Positions 44,701 to 52,336 of a DNA stretch of 62,876 nt are shown in pieces (the stretch's first letter is position 1; each line of letters begins with the position of its first letter). The position numbers and the translations under genes are program-made. Below the pieces are notes generated by a model, which had not been told where the DNA came from, made no database searches, and saw nothing but the letters and a program-made list of their open reading frames with translations. This DNA comes from Candidatus Zipacnadia bacterium (lineage in GTDB: Bacteria > Armatimonadota > Zipacnadia > Zipacnadales > UBA5352): the NCBI GenBank assembly GCA_029821735.1, contig JALGSU010000052.1:1-62876 (forward strand), in the 5' to 3' direction.

Positions 44701-46065
44701 GTTGTTGAGCACCGGCTTCTCCGAAGAAGGGTCCCACATTGGCGGCGCGTTCGACGAACTGAAGTGGTCCGCCCGGTAGTTCAGACCCGTGGTCAGCCCG
44801 TCGTAGTAGAAGCCGTCCAGAACCCCGCCCTTCGCCGCAAAGCCCGCCGTCTGCTGGGCGGTCCGGTCAAGGTACCACTGGCCGTAGCGCAGGTCCGGGT
44901 CGATGTTGAACTGCGCGATGTAGTGCCCGTAGACGCGCGTCTTCGGAATCTGGAACTGCCCGTCGGTGTCGTGCAGGCCAATCTCCCCGTAGATGCCCGT
45001 CAGGCCGGTGTTGCGCTCGAAAGTCTTCTCGGTCTCGCCCACTATCACGTCCCAAGGCGGCTCCGGGTCCTTCTCCGGGTCATGGTCCGGAATGCGGATG
45101 AACTGGCCCGCGTGGGTGAAGTATGTGCAGTCCTGCACCGCGATCTTGTCGTCATACGCAGGATCGCGCGCGCCCTCCTGCAGCCCGAAGTGGAACTCGT
45201 TCGCGTTGTCGATGTACTTGAGGTCCGAGAAGGCCATCCACTGCCCCGGCTCGGGCACGTAGTTCCTGAACAGCTCCGGATACATCTCGTAATATTCTTG
45301 CAGCGCCGCCCTGAAGCCCCACTCGGGGTCGCACGCATACACATCGAAAGCGAATGACCACCGGTTCGGCGGATCGGTATCCGGCGACAGCGCCAGATCA
45401 TACACAAGCTGCAACTGCCGGGCTGCGCCATCGTAGCTGGTGCGGAAGATCACCGGGCGCTCGATGTCCGGCGCCAGGCACAGTCCCACCGGCCCGGCCA
45501 CCACTGTGCAGAAGTTCCGGTTCGCGGCCCCAACCCGCAGATTCGGTTTGTCTGCCCACTCGGGCAGATCCGGCCATGCCCGCAGAGCCTGCACGTTCTC
45601 ATACGCGGTGTCCCCATCGATCACCCGCGTGCTCTGCATATCGTCATGCCACTGCCAGCCCAGACAGTCGATCGGCAGCGTGATCCGCAGCAACACGCCG
45701 CGTGCCGGCAGCCCCGCCGAGCCCACAAGATCGCAGGTAAAATGCAGCGCGTCGTCTCGCTGATCCACCGCCAGCGACGCCTGCGCGTCGCGCCCCTCAA
45801 AGGACACCTCAAGCGTCCCGCCGATGTCGCCGGCGGTCACGGTGCCGGCCACGAACTCGGTGTCCTTCGTGACGTCGCACAGACTCAGCAGTGGCGCCGG
45901 CTGCGCGTTCGCTGCCTGCCCATCCACACTGATTCCCTGCACCACGCCTGCGCCATCCACGTCCAGGGCCACGCCGCCCCCGGTGACCGTCGCAGCCACG
46001 CACACGCCAGACATCGCTATGACCAGCACGCCAACGACTGCCCAACTGCACCAAGTCTTCGCCAT
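41710..46065 (-). CDS. 1451-residue secreted glycoside-hydrolase-like protein with C-terminal binding modules
   Basis: A very large exported protein. It has a signal peptide (WAVVGVLVIAMSGVCVAA), a beta-rich N-domain, then a TIM-barrel-like region at about 270-610 with LDGFYYDGLTTGLNYRADHF, QITMMNGALGATFYVAPWLD and YGIFPGFFDWPPSG. This is the look of alpha-galactosidase-like clan GH-D enzymes, although I cannot fix the family or the catalytic acids. Helical and Ig-like stretches follow to about 1150. A beta-sandwich module at about 1155-1295 ends SGTVWFDDVAVME, and a discoidin-like (F5/8) module ends the protein. GAGGG is 8 bases before the ATG at 46065. It is divergent from the aldolase gene. 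Confidence 0.75.
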   Translation of the reverse strand: MAKTWCSWAVVGVLVIAMSGVCVAATVTGGGVALDVDGAGVVQGISVDGQAANAQPAPLLSLCDVTKDTEFVAGTVTAGDIGGTLEVSFEGRDAQASLAVDQRDDALHFTCDLVGSAGLPARGVLLRITLPIDCLGWQWHDDMQSTRVIDGDTAYENVQALRAWPDLPEWADKPNLRVGAANRNFCTVVAGPVGLCLAPDIERPVIFRTSYDGAARQLQLVYDLALSPDTDPPNRWSFAFDVYACDPEWGFRAALQEYYEMYPELFRNYVPEPGQWMAFSDLKYIDNANEFHFGLQEGARDPAYDDKIAVQDCTYFTHAGQFIRIPDHDPEKDPEPPWDVIVGETEKTFERNTGLTGIYGEIGLHDTDGQFQIPKTRVYGHYIAQFNIDPDLRYGQWYLDRTAQQTAGFAAKGGVLDGFYYDGLTTGLNYRADHFSSSNAPPMWDPSSEKPVLNNFFNSCDFARAAAELLRPRGQITMMNGALGATFYVAPWLDVFGAETGVRIARENFNFIRTIIYHKPMLTLLKGNYEQQIGYDEMELFMKRALAYGIFPGFFDWPPSGLGPGGRYWDHADYFERDRDLHRKYLPLVKTLNAAGWEPVTYARSSSENVFVERYGPDADGILWLTLLNEDADPHVTTLTVDVGALGIDAAAVACVDVVGGGQVRLPEKGGQLVGEIEVAADGVMMLQISTPEQAASWRLKWAAEAVERGMTMREVDAEYGKPALGTHWPPVGGSYGRESSDESNAIVLAAGEVDVAASQYAMLFQPQAAPVTMRVRAAGEGLSREGAARMVTQPAWVTASFTHREKADFDFPEGTWDWQDFEFVIDVEQPLRAVLIRPWLSKGETGTLKIASITLEDEFGDEYVVDPTFEQWYEPVPEAMRERLANDSQGLVDALGSAREAAMAGLRAPAARDAIMEAGSRARVLREWIVAEEAQNGCRRALRDIETAERQLAVALLGSLGVTAPRLEGPSRAAAGDEVKLSLALQAPGGLKVTSEITAEEGVSVRQIKRGAMVTIPADAAPGTTLDISGVVSIGAGDRQVTVHANHAIEVARPIELTMQTAGADPETGAFHVKAEVRNNRARALTVQMTVEAPEGWEQVGAHELRIKPGEVAGADMMVAPTGDAGAGSVPVVVTATSGADSARATKRLLYIPPSANLLTNSGFEDGPWAGGEQDTEVAYSGAASLRMSNPQRTDSQSTRTVTLNQERPCPILVRCASKGTDVSGTKGRGYCLYVDIYYTDGTPLYGQTYLFETGTTDWQVAEKIIEPEKPIRNVNVYLLLRGKSGTVWFDDVAVMEDPRRKGNTAREAEATVDSQYNGYSAAPITDGVVHVAEDAHWTAEAWASADDETDHFIELSYPEEREVKRVVVYWSQDAGTPKTSRELRLQVPDGDGWRTVMTVLPSGLEEETVLELDEPVTLARLRLLQPAGKGPAERGNVMWVREVEVFEAD

Positions 46066-46217
46066 GATCAGGTCCCTCGCTCTCTCTGATCCCTGCATCG
46101 CTGCAGGAGTATTCGCTGCTGCGACAACTTGCGCCTTCCGCAGGTGCTTTCCGTGGCAGGGAGAAATGCCCCTCTCCAATCACGCACCACGCCACCAGCA
46201 TGCTCGGAGCGATGACG

Positions 46218-46967
46218 ATGCTCAAGAACCCGACGCTCGAGAAGATCCGCAATGGTGAGACGGCGTTCGGTCTGGCCTCAGCAACCGGTGACCCCATTCT
46301 GCTCGAGGTCATCTCACGCGCAGGTTTCGACTGGCTCTGGATCGAGACCCAGCACGGTTACTGGGACTACAACAGGATGCTGGCAGCCTGCCAGATACTT
46401 GGGCCCGACGGCCCGACGCCCATCATCCGCCCCGCCTCTAACGACTATGCGCGCATCGGGCTGTCGCTCGACTGCGGCGGCATGGGCCTCGTCGTGCCCA
46501 TGGTCAACTCAGTCGAGGACGCCGAAGCGGCAGTCTACAACTCGCGCTACGCGCCAGTCGGCGGACGATCGTCCGGCGGCGGACGCACCTGGATGGTCTA
46601 TGGCGACGACTACGCCCACGAGTCCAATGACGAAATCCTGCTCGCGGTCATGATCGAGACCCCGGCAGCTCTTGAGCGAGTGAACGACATCGCCGCCGTG
46701 AAGGGCATCGACGCGCTTTTCATCGGCCCGTGGGACCTCGCGTTCTCAATGGGCGTTGAGTCGTTTGGCGAGGAACATGAGGCCGCCATACAGAAGATAC
46801 TCGACGCCTCCACCAACGCGGGCCTGCCATGCGGCTTCCCCTGCGGCGATGTCGACGCTGCGCTCCGGCGCGCCGATCAGGGCTTCCGCCTCGTGCACTG
46901 CGGCTCCGAACTGGGCATGGTCCGCAACGGCATTGCCGCCGCCACCGAGGCCCTGGGCCTGGCCTGA
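46218..46967 (+). CDS. HpcH/HpaI-family aldolase (2-keto-3-deoxy sugar acid type)
   Basis: A 249-residue class II aldolase of the HpcH/HpaI/GarL/YfaU family that splits 2-keto-3-deoxy acids into pyruvate and an aldehyde. Visible motifs are FDWLWIETQHGYWD (where many relatives have D-x-EH; here Gln replaces Glu), VPMVNSVEDAEAAV, LLAVMIETPAALERV (metal-binding Glu) and IDALFIGPWDLAFSMG (metal-binding Asp region). In the context of pectin-type enzymes and Gfo/Idh dehydrogenases, 2-keto-3-deoxy-rhamnonate or a similar acid is a fair guess. I chose the ATG at 46218 with GGAG 8 bases upstream; ATGs at 46200 and 46212 are possible. Confidence 0.85.
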   Translation: MLKNPTLEKIRNGETAFGLASATGDPILLEVISRAGFDWLWIETQHGYWDYNRMLAACQILGPDGPTPIIRPASNDYARIGLSLDCGGMGLVVPMVNSVEDAEAAVYNSRYAPVGGRSSGGGRTWMVYGDDYAHESNDEILLAVMIETPAALERVNDIAAVKGIDALFIGPWDLAFSMGVESFGEEHEAAIQKILDASTNAGLPCGFPCGDVDAALRRADQGFRLVHCGSELGMVRNGIAAATEALGLA

Positions 46968-47016
46968 TCGCCAGCTTTTCCGCTGCTCAGTAATACGGCA
47001 CTCCCTGAGGCCTCAC

Positions 47017-48405
47017 ATGTCGGATAGTCCAGCCAAACCCAACGTTCTGCTCCTGGTCCTCGACTCGGCCCGGGCTGACCGCATGTCCTGCTACGGTCAT
47101 CATCTGCCGACGACGCCGAACATCGACGCAATCGCGGAGCAGTCGGCGGTCTTCGAGAACTGTTACAGCGAGTCCAACTGGACTTTGCCTGTATGCTTCA
47201 CGCTGCTCACTGGCCTGCATCCACGCGAGCACCAGTCCGAGACCCACCGCCAACTCCCGCCCGAGATTCCTTCGCTGCAGGACGCCATGAAGCGCGGCGG
47301 CTACACCACCATGCTTGCCTCCGCCAACCAGTTCGTCGGCCGCCGCTGCGGGCTTGACCGCGGCTTCGATCGCTACTTCATGGCCATGCACGTTCACCAT
47401 ATGACCAAGCCATTCTTCAGCTACGTCGGGCGCCGCCTGGGCATCACCGACGTCGGTGGCGCCACGCTCAACTCACACGTCCTGCCCTGGATCGAGCGCA
47501 CCGACAAGCCCTGGTTCGCCACGGTTTGGTACAACGAGCCGCACCATCCATTCATGGGCAAGCGCCCCTTCAGTACGCGCTTCAGCCCCCGCCCGCTACC
47601 GTTCTGGCGACGCCAGTATCTGATGCGCCGCATGCGGAACATGCGACAGGTTGGCGCAACCGCCGACGAGCAGGAACTCAGCGACATCCGTGGCTTGTAC
47701 GATGGTGGGCTGGCCTACACGGACCATCTCGTTGGCGAGGTGGCCAATGCTCTGCGCGCGTCCGGGCAGTGGGAAAACACTGTGTTGGTCATCGTCGCTG
47801 ACCACGGGGACATGCTTGGCGAGGCGGGCCTGATGGGTCACGGGCGTTCCGCGGGAATGCGATATCCGCTGGTGCGCGTGCCACTGATTCTTCGCATACC
47901 GGCCGTCACCGATCCCGGCTCTCGCGAAAGCGCAGTGGTGCAGCTTGCGGACATCACGCAGATGGCCGCAACTATTGCGGGAGCCGAGGAGACACTGGTC
48001 CACACCGCTGCCCCGCGCATGGACCTGCGCGACGCCATCGGAGGCACGGGCCGCCCGTTCGCGATTACCGAGCGGCAGGCTTGGGCCGGCCGTGGCATGC
48101 GCCGGGAGCAGCGCCGCAACCCGGCCTTCGACTTCGAGCCGCACCGTGGCCGCATGGCCCGCATGACCAGCGAGGGCTGGTCGCTCATGTACGCCGAGAC
48201 CGCGCCCGACGAACTCTACCACATCGCCCTCGACCCCGACGAAAAGAGCGACCTGATCGGTTCAGAACCCGAACAGGTCGCTCGTTTGCGTGCTCTACTT
48301 GCTGATTGGGAACGGTCCGCCAGGCCTCACGACTCGACCGATGGGCTGGAGGCCGACGAAGACCCTCAAGTGCGCAAGCGGCTCGAGGGCCTCGGCTACT
48401 TCTAG
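47017..48405 (+). CDS. Sulfatase-superfamily hydrolase lacking the formylglycine motif
   Basis: A 462-residue alkaline-phosphatase-superfamily protein. The N-terminal metal site is NVLLLVLDSARADRMSCYGH. The second metal cluster is VLVIVADHGDMLGE and LMGHGRS; substrate-side residues are in WYNEPHHPF. The nucleophile region reads NWTLPVCFTLLTGLHP: true sulfatases have C/S-x-P-x-R here, needed for formylglycine, whereas this protein has T-L-P-V-C. It is therefore probably not a formylglycine sulfatase, but could use Thr like phosphotransferases of the superfamily. No signal peptide is seen, so it is likely cytoplasmic. It starts 49 bases after the aldolase with GAGG 6 bases upstream, and ends 6 bases from the pyrG stop. 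Confidence 0.8.
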   Translation: MSDSPAKPNVLLLVLDSARADRMSCYGHHLPTTPNIDAIAEQSAVFENCYSESNWTLPVCFTLLTGLHPREHQSETHRQLPPEIPSLQDAMKRGGYTTMLASANQFVGRRCGLDRGFDRYFMAMHVHHMTKPFFSYVGRRLGITDVGGATLNSHVLPWIERTDKPWFATVWYNEPHHPFMGKRPFSTRFSPRPLPFWRRQYLMRRMRNMRQVGATADEQELSDIRGLYDGGLAYTDHLVGEVANALRASGQWENTVLVIVADHGDMLGEAGLMGHGRSAGMRYPLVRVPLILRIPAVTDPGSRESAVVQLADITQMAATIAGAEETLVHTAAPRMDLRDAIGGTGRPFAITERQAWAGRGMRREQRRNPAFDFEPHRGRMARMTSEGWSLMYAETAPDELYHIALDPDEKSDLIGSEPEQVARLRALLADWERSARPHDSTDGLEADEDPQVRKRLEGLGYF

Positions 48406-48411
48406 CGCGCC

Positions 48412-49958
48412 CTACACAGATCCGTCGCGGTGCAACGCCGCCTCGATGAACCCACGGAACAGGGGATGCGCGCGGTTCGGCCTCGACTTGAACTCTGGAT
48501 GGAACTGCGACGCGATGAAGAACGGGTGATCAGGCAGCTCGATGATCTCCACCAGATCGCCCTCCGGCGACGTGCCCGAGAACCTCATCCCGTGCTCGGC
48601 GAAGACCTCCAGCTCGCCGCCAGCGATTCTGGCTGTAGCTTGCAGGGGTAAGCGCCCAGTCGCATCGTGCCGCCAAGCTCGGTGATGTACTCCTGTTCCT
48701 TCATATAGATGATGACCGGGTGCGCACTTTCCTCGTCGAACTCCTTCGAGTCAGCGCCAGCCAGTCCGCAGACATTGCGCGCGAAATCGATGACGGCAGT
48801 CTGCAGGCCCAGGCAAAGCCCCAGGTAGGGAATGAGGTTCTCGCGCGCGTAGCCGATCGCCGCGATCTTGCCCTCGATCCCCCGGTCCCCGAAGCCGCCC
48901 GGCACCAGAACACCGGACACATCCGACAGATGCGCCTCTGCCCCGTCGCGCTCGATGTCCTCGGAGTCCACGTACTTGATGTTCACGCAGGCGTTGTTGG
49001 CAATGCCGCCGTGCATGATCCCCTCGGTGACTGACAGGTAGGCGTCCTTGAGGTCCATGTATTTGCCGACCATCGCCACCGTTGTCTCGTGCTCCGGCGA
49101 CGTGACTCGCTCGCACATCTCGATCCAGTCCTTCAGATCCGGCTCGCGCTGCTGCAGCCCGAGTTCCCGGCAGACCAGGTCAGCGATGCCCTGCTTCTCC
49201 ATCGACAGCGGTATGTGGTATAGAGACTCCTTCTCATCAACAGCCTCGATGATGTTCGCCTCTGCTACGTCGCAAAACAGCGACAGCTTGCGCCTGACGT
49301 CCGCGCCCATCGCCTGGCTCGCGCGGATGACCAGGATCTCGGGCTGGATCCCCAGACCGCGCAGTTCGCGCACTGAGTGCTGGGTTGGCTTCGTCTTCAA
49401 CTCGCCCACCATCGGCAGGTATGGCACCAGGGTCACGTGCATGTAGCACACGTTCTCAGCGCCCTCGTCGGCCCGCATCTGTCGAATGGCCTCGAGGAAG
49501 GGCATGCCCTCGATGTCACCGACGGTGCCGCCGATTTCCACGATGCCTACGTCCGCACCCGAGGTCTGTGCGCACTTGCGGATCTGCGACTTGATCTCGT
49601 CGGTGATGTGCGGGATCACCTGCACGGTCTGGCCCAGATAGTAGTCCCCGTCGCGCTCCTTCTCGATGACTGAACCGTAGACCTGACCGGTCGTCAGATT
49701 TGACAGTTGGTTCAGCGGCTCGTCCACGAACCGCTCGTAGTGACCCAGGTCCAGGTCGGTCTCCGAACCGTCGTCGGTGACGAACACCTCGCCGTGCTGG
49801 AAGGGGTTCATCAGACCCGCGTCCACGTTGATGTACGGGTCCATCTTCATGATCGCGACCTTGTAGCCGCGTGCCTTCAACAGACGCCCGACCGACGCTG
49901 ACGATATCCCCTTGCCGATCCCAGATACGACTCCTCCGGTGATAAAACAGTACTTCAT
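48412..49958 (-). CDS. pyrG: CTP synthase PyrG, frame broken near the C-terminus
   Basis: CTP synthase makes CTP from UTP, ATP and glutamine. The synthetase domain is intact (MKYCFITGGVVSGIGKG, DPYINVDAG, HGEVFVTDDG, GTVGDIEGMPFLEA). The glutaminase has its nucleophile in PYLGLCLGLQTAV. After MRLGAYPCKLQPESLAA the frame runs into a stop at 48585. The true C-terminus continues in another frame from about 48630 to the TAG at 48412: GMRFSGTSPEGDLVEIIELP, then ASQFHPEFKSRPNRAHPLF with the catalytic His and Glu. Compared with E. coli, about 64 bases are missing between the two parts, including the RHRHRYEVN motif. The gene is normally essential, so an assembly gap or a second copy elsewhere should be considered. 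It is last in the recJ-to-pyrG run. Confidence 0.88.
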
Positions 49959-50012
49959 CCTGCATTCTCCATCCTCTGTGGCGCTCCCCGCAGCCTCATG
50001 CTAAAAGTGAGC

Positions 50013-50039
50013 GCCGGGGGCGAAAGGTCCGCCCCCGGC
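50013..50039 (-). terminator. 10-bp hairpin downstream of the coiled-coil protein gene
   Basis: Arms 50013-50022 and 50030-50039 pair perfectly around a 7-base loop, and on the minus strand a CACTTTTAG stretch follows. It lies 10 bases after the stop at 50049 and 55 bases before the pyrG start, so it may separate pyrG from the upstream genes in part. Confidence 0.65.
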
Positions 50040-50048
50040 TGGTGATGG

Positions 50049-50561
50049 TTATTCCTCGCTGTCTTCTTCGTCGGCCCCGTCGCCGGGGCTGACCCCGCCC
50101 TCGGGGTCCGTCTCCTCGTCTTCCGCATCAACTTCGGTGTCAGCGTCCACCACCTCGACCTCTACCGCGACTGCCACGCGCGTATCCACATCCTCTTCGT
50201 CCACCACCGGGGACTCGTCACTAAGTTCCACATCCTCAGCGGTGATGCCGCGCTCCTTGTCCCGAAGCTCCTCAATCTCAAGCTTCAACTGCTCGATCCG
50301 ATCGCCGATGTCGTCCAACTTCTGGCAATCGGCCAGCAGGTCCGAATTGCGCACCTTGCCCTTCCGGTGCAGCGTGTACACTTTCGCTCCGATCCCGCCC
50401 GTTATCTCGCGACGCTGCGCGATCAACCCGCGGATCATCGAGAACCGCTTCTGCACGGAGTTCTTCGTGTCCCACCAGTCCGATGCGCCCTCGCTGCTGT
50501 CGCGAAGCCACGTCGATACCTGGCGCGAAAGCTGATTGACGATCCTGTTCACGTCCGACAT
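50049..50561 (-). CDS. Hypothetical coiled-coil protein with acidic tail
   Basis: A 170-residue protein of unknown function, which I do not recognise. Residues about 1-70 look helical (VNRIVNQLSRQVSTWLRDSS, FSMIRGLIAQRREITGGIGA). Residues about 75-105 form a likely coiled coil (KLDDIGDRIEQLKLEIEELR). The last about 60 residues are almost entirely Asp, Glu, Val, Ala and Gly, strongly acidic and probably disordered. No signal peptide or membrane segment is seen. I took the ATG at 50561, with GAGGGG 9 bases upstream, since the longer frame overlaps the radical SAM gene. A hairpin follows the stop. Confidence 0.72.
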   Translation of the reverse strand: MSDVNRIVNQLSRQVSTWLRDSSEGASDWWDTKNSVQKRFSMIRGLIAQRREITGGIGAKVYTLHRKGKVRNSDLLADCQKLDDIGDRIEQLKLEIEELRDKERGITAEDVELSDESPVVDEEDVDTRVAVAVEVEVVDADTEVDAEDEETDPEGGVSPGDGADEEDSEE

Positions 50562-50619
50562 ATCCTCACGCCCCTCTCTATGGGCCACTCCGATTCCCTC
50601 CAAAGAAACTTCGCCCCTG

Positions 50620-51525
50620 TCACGTGTCCAGCCGATGCAGCCCTGCCTCCTGCGCCGACGCGATCGCGGCCGCGTACTCATCCCGCGTCGGATGCCGATC
50701 CACCGGCGGATACGCCCCTGCTCTGTGACATGGCCTGTATTGCGCCATCACATTCACGTACGTGTCCCGACTAAGTGACGCGAGGAACGCCATCACCTCG
50801 GCCGTGCCCGCCTGATCATCCGGCAGCACCAGATGTCGCACGAGCAGCCCGCGCGTGGCCAGACCTCGCTCGTCAATGACCAGGTCGCCCACCTGCCGGT
50901 GCATCTCCGTCAACGCTTCGCGCATGCGTTCGGGGTAATCATCGGCACAGGACAGCCGCCCCGCGACCTCCCCATCCGCGTACTTCGCGTCCGGCATGTA
51001 GATGTCGACCACGCCATCAAGCAGCCGCAGCGTCGCCACCGACTCGTAGCCCCCGCAATTATACACCAGTGGCACACTCAGGCCGGCCTCAATAGCTGGG
51101 CCCAGTGCTTCGAGTATCTGCGGCACGACGTGCGTCGGCGTAACAAAGTTGATATTGTGGCACCCGCGCTCCTGCAGTGCCACCATCGTATTCGCAAGCT
51201 CCCCCGCCGATACCTGCCGCCCCGCCAATCCGTGGCTCAACTCGGCGTTCTGGCAGAAGACACATCCCAGATTGCAGCCGGCGAAGAACACTGTCCCCGA
51301 TCCACCCCGGCCCACCAGTGGCCGCTCCTCACCCATATGTGGCCCCGCCGACCCCACCAGCGGCCGCTCGCCCGTCCCGCAGAACCCCGTCTCTCCCGTC
51401 AGCCTGTTGACTCCACACTCGCGGGGGCAGATCCGGCACTGCTCCAGCATCGCCCGAGCCATCGCGGCCCGCCGCGCCAGTTCCCCGCTCTCATGAAGCT
51501 TCAGGTAGCTGGCCGGCGCCGCCAT
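50620..51525 (-). CDS. Radical SAM protein, PflA-like (COG1313 type)
   Basis: A 301-residue radical SAM enzyme. The cluster motif is FAGCNLGCVFCQNAELSHG. As in COG1313/AmrS relatives it has an N-terminal extra cysteine region, CRICPRECGVNRLTGETGFC. Other family features are INFVTPTHVVPQ, DIYMPDAKY and VMAQYRPC. Unlike the protein at 5865-7019 it has no Tat signal and no C-terminal zinc ribbon. The reaction is unknown. It starts 4 bases after the surE stop, so it is in the same operon. Confidence 0.85.
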   Translation of the reverse strand: MAAPASYLKLHESGELARRAAMARAMLEQCRICPRECGVNRLTGETGFCGTGERPLVGSAGPHMGEERPLVGRGGSGTVFFAGCNLGCVFCQNAELSHGLAGRQVSAGELANTMVALQERGCHNINFVTPTHVVPQILEALGPAIEAGLSVPLVYNCGGYESVATLRLLDGVVDIYMPDAKYADGEVAGRLSCADDYPERMREALTEMHRQVGDLVIDERGLATRGLLVRHLVLPDDQAGTAEVMAFLASLSRDTYVNVMAQYRPCHRAGAYPPVDRHPTRDEYAAAIASAQEAGLHRLDT

Positions 51526-51529
51526 CAGG

Positions 51530-52294
51530 TCACTCCTCGGGCTCGCCTATGAGCGCGCCCAAGCACCCGTTGTTGCCTCGCCACGTCAGATCAAAATGCA
51601 CCGGCGTGACCGAGATATTGCCGGCCAGCACTGCCGCGACATCCGTTCCCGGCTCGCAATCGCACTCAGTCGGCTCGCCCGAGAACCAGTAGTAGTCCCG
51701 ACCGCGCGGATCCTGCCGCCGGTCCAACTCATTCACGTACCGTCGCCTGCCCAGACGTGTCAGTACCGGCGCCCCCAGTTCTCCCGCTGGCAAGTTGGGC
51801 ACGTTCACGTTCAGGAAGACGTCCTCCGGCAGCCCTTCCTCAATCACCCTCGACGCCAACTGCCTCGCATACGCCGCCGAGGCCTCGAAGATCGGTGCCG
51901 CATACTCAGCGACCGACACCGCGATCGAGTTGATGCCCAGCAGCGCACCCTCCATAGCCGCGGAGCAGGTGCCGGAGTACAGCACCTCTTCGGCCAGGTT
52001 CGCGCCCATGTTGATCCCCGATACCACCAGGTCAGGTTCCGGTCTGCCGTTGGCCGTGGCAAGTATCACGCAGTCGGCCGGCGTACCGTTGGTCGCCAGC
52101 GCTTCGACCACCGGCGCATCCAGCGACATCGGCTCCATGCGCAGAGGCTTGTGCAGCGTAATGCCATGGCCCGCCGCGCTCTGCTGACGCTCGGGCGCGA
52201 CCACCAGCACTTCACCCAGCTCAGCCATCTCGCGAGCCAGCGCCAGGAGCCCCGGGGCTCCGATCCCGTCATCATTCGTGATGAGTATCCGCAT
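51530..52294 (-). CDS. surE: 5'/3'-nucleotidase SurE
   Basis: A 254-residue metal-dependent nucleotidase active on nucleoside monophosphates, of typical length. It begins MRILITNDDGIGAPGL with the metal-binding NDD motif. It has GTPADCVILA and VSGINMGANLAEEVLYSGT with the metal-binding Asn, then the C-terminal VTPVHFDLT. It lies 42 bases after serA and 4 bases before the radical SAM gene. Confidence 0.95.
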   Translation of the reverse strand: MRILITNDDGIGAPGLLALAREMAELGEVLVVAPERQQSAAGHGITLHKPLRMEPMSLDAPVVEALATNGTPADCVILATANGRPEPDLVVSGINMGANLAEEVLYSGTCSAAMEGALLGINSIAVSVAEYAAPIFEASAAYARQLASRVIEEGLPEDVFLNVNVPNLPAGELGAPVLTRLGRRRYVNELDRRQDPRGRDYYWFSGEPTECDCEPGTDVAAVLAGNISVTPVHFDLTWRGNNGCLGALIGEPEE

Positions 52295-52336
52295 CGGTCA
52301 CCTGCGCGCGCCGAGGACGCGGTACGCGTCCCTCGG

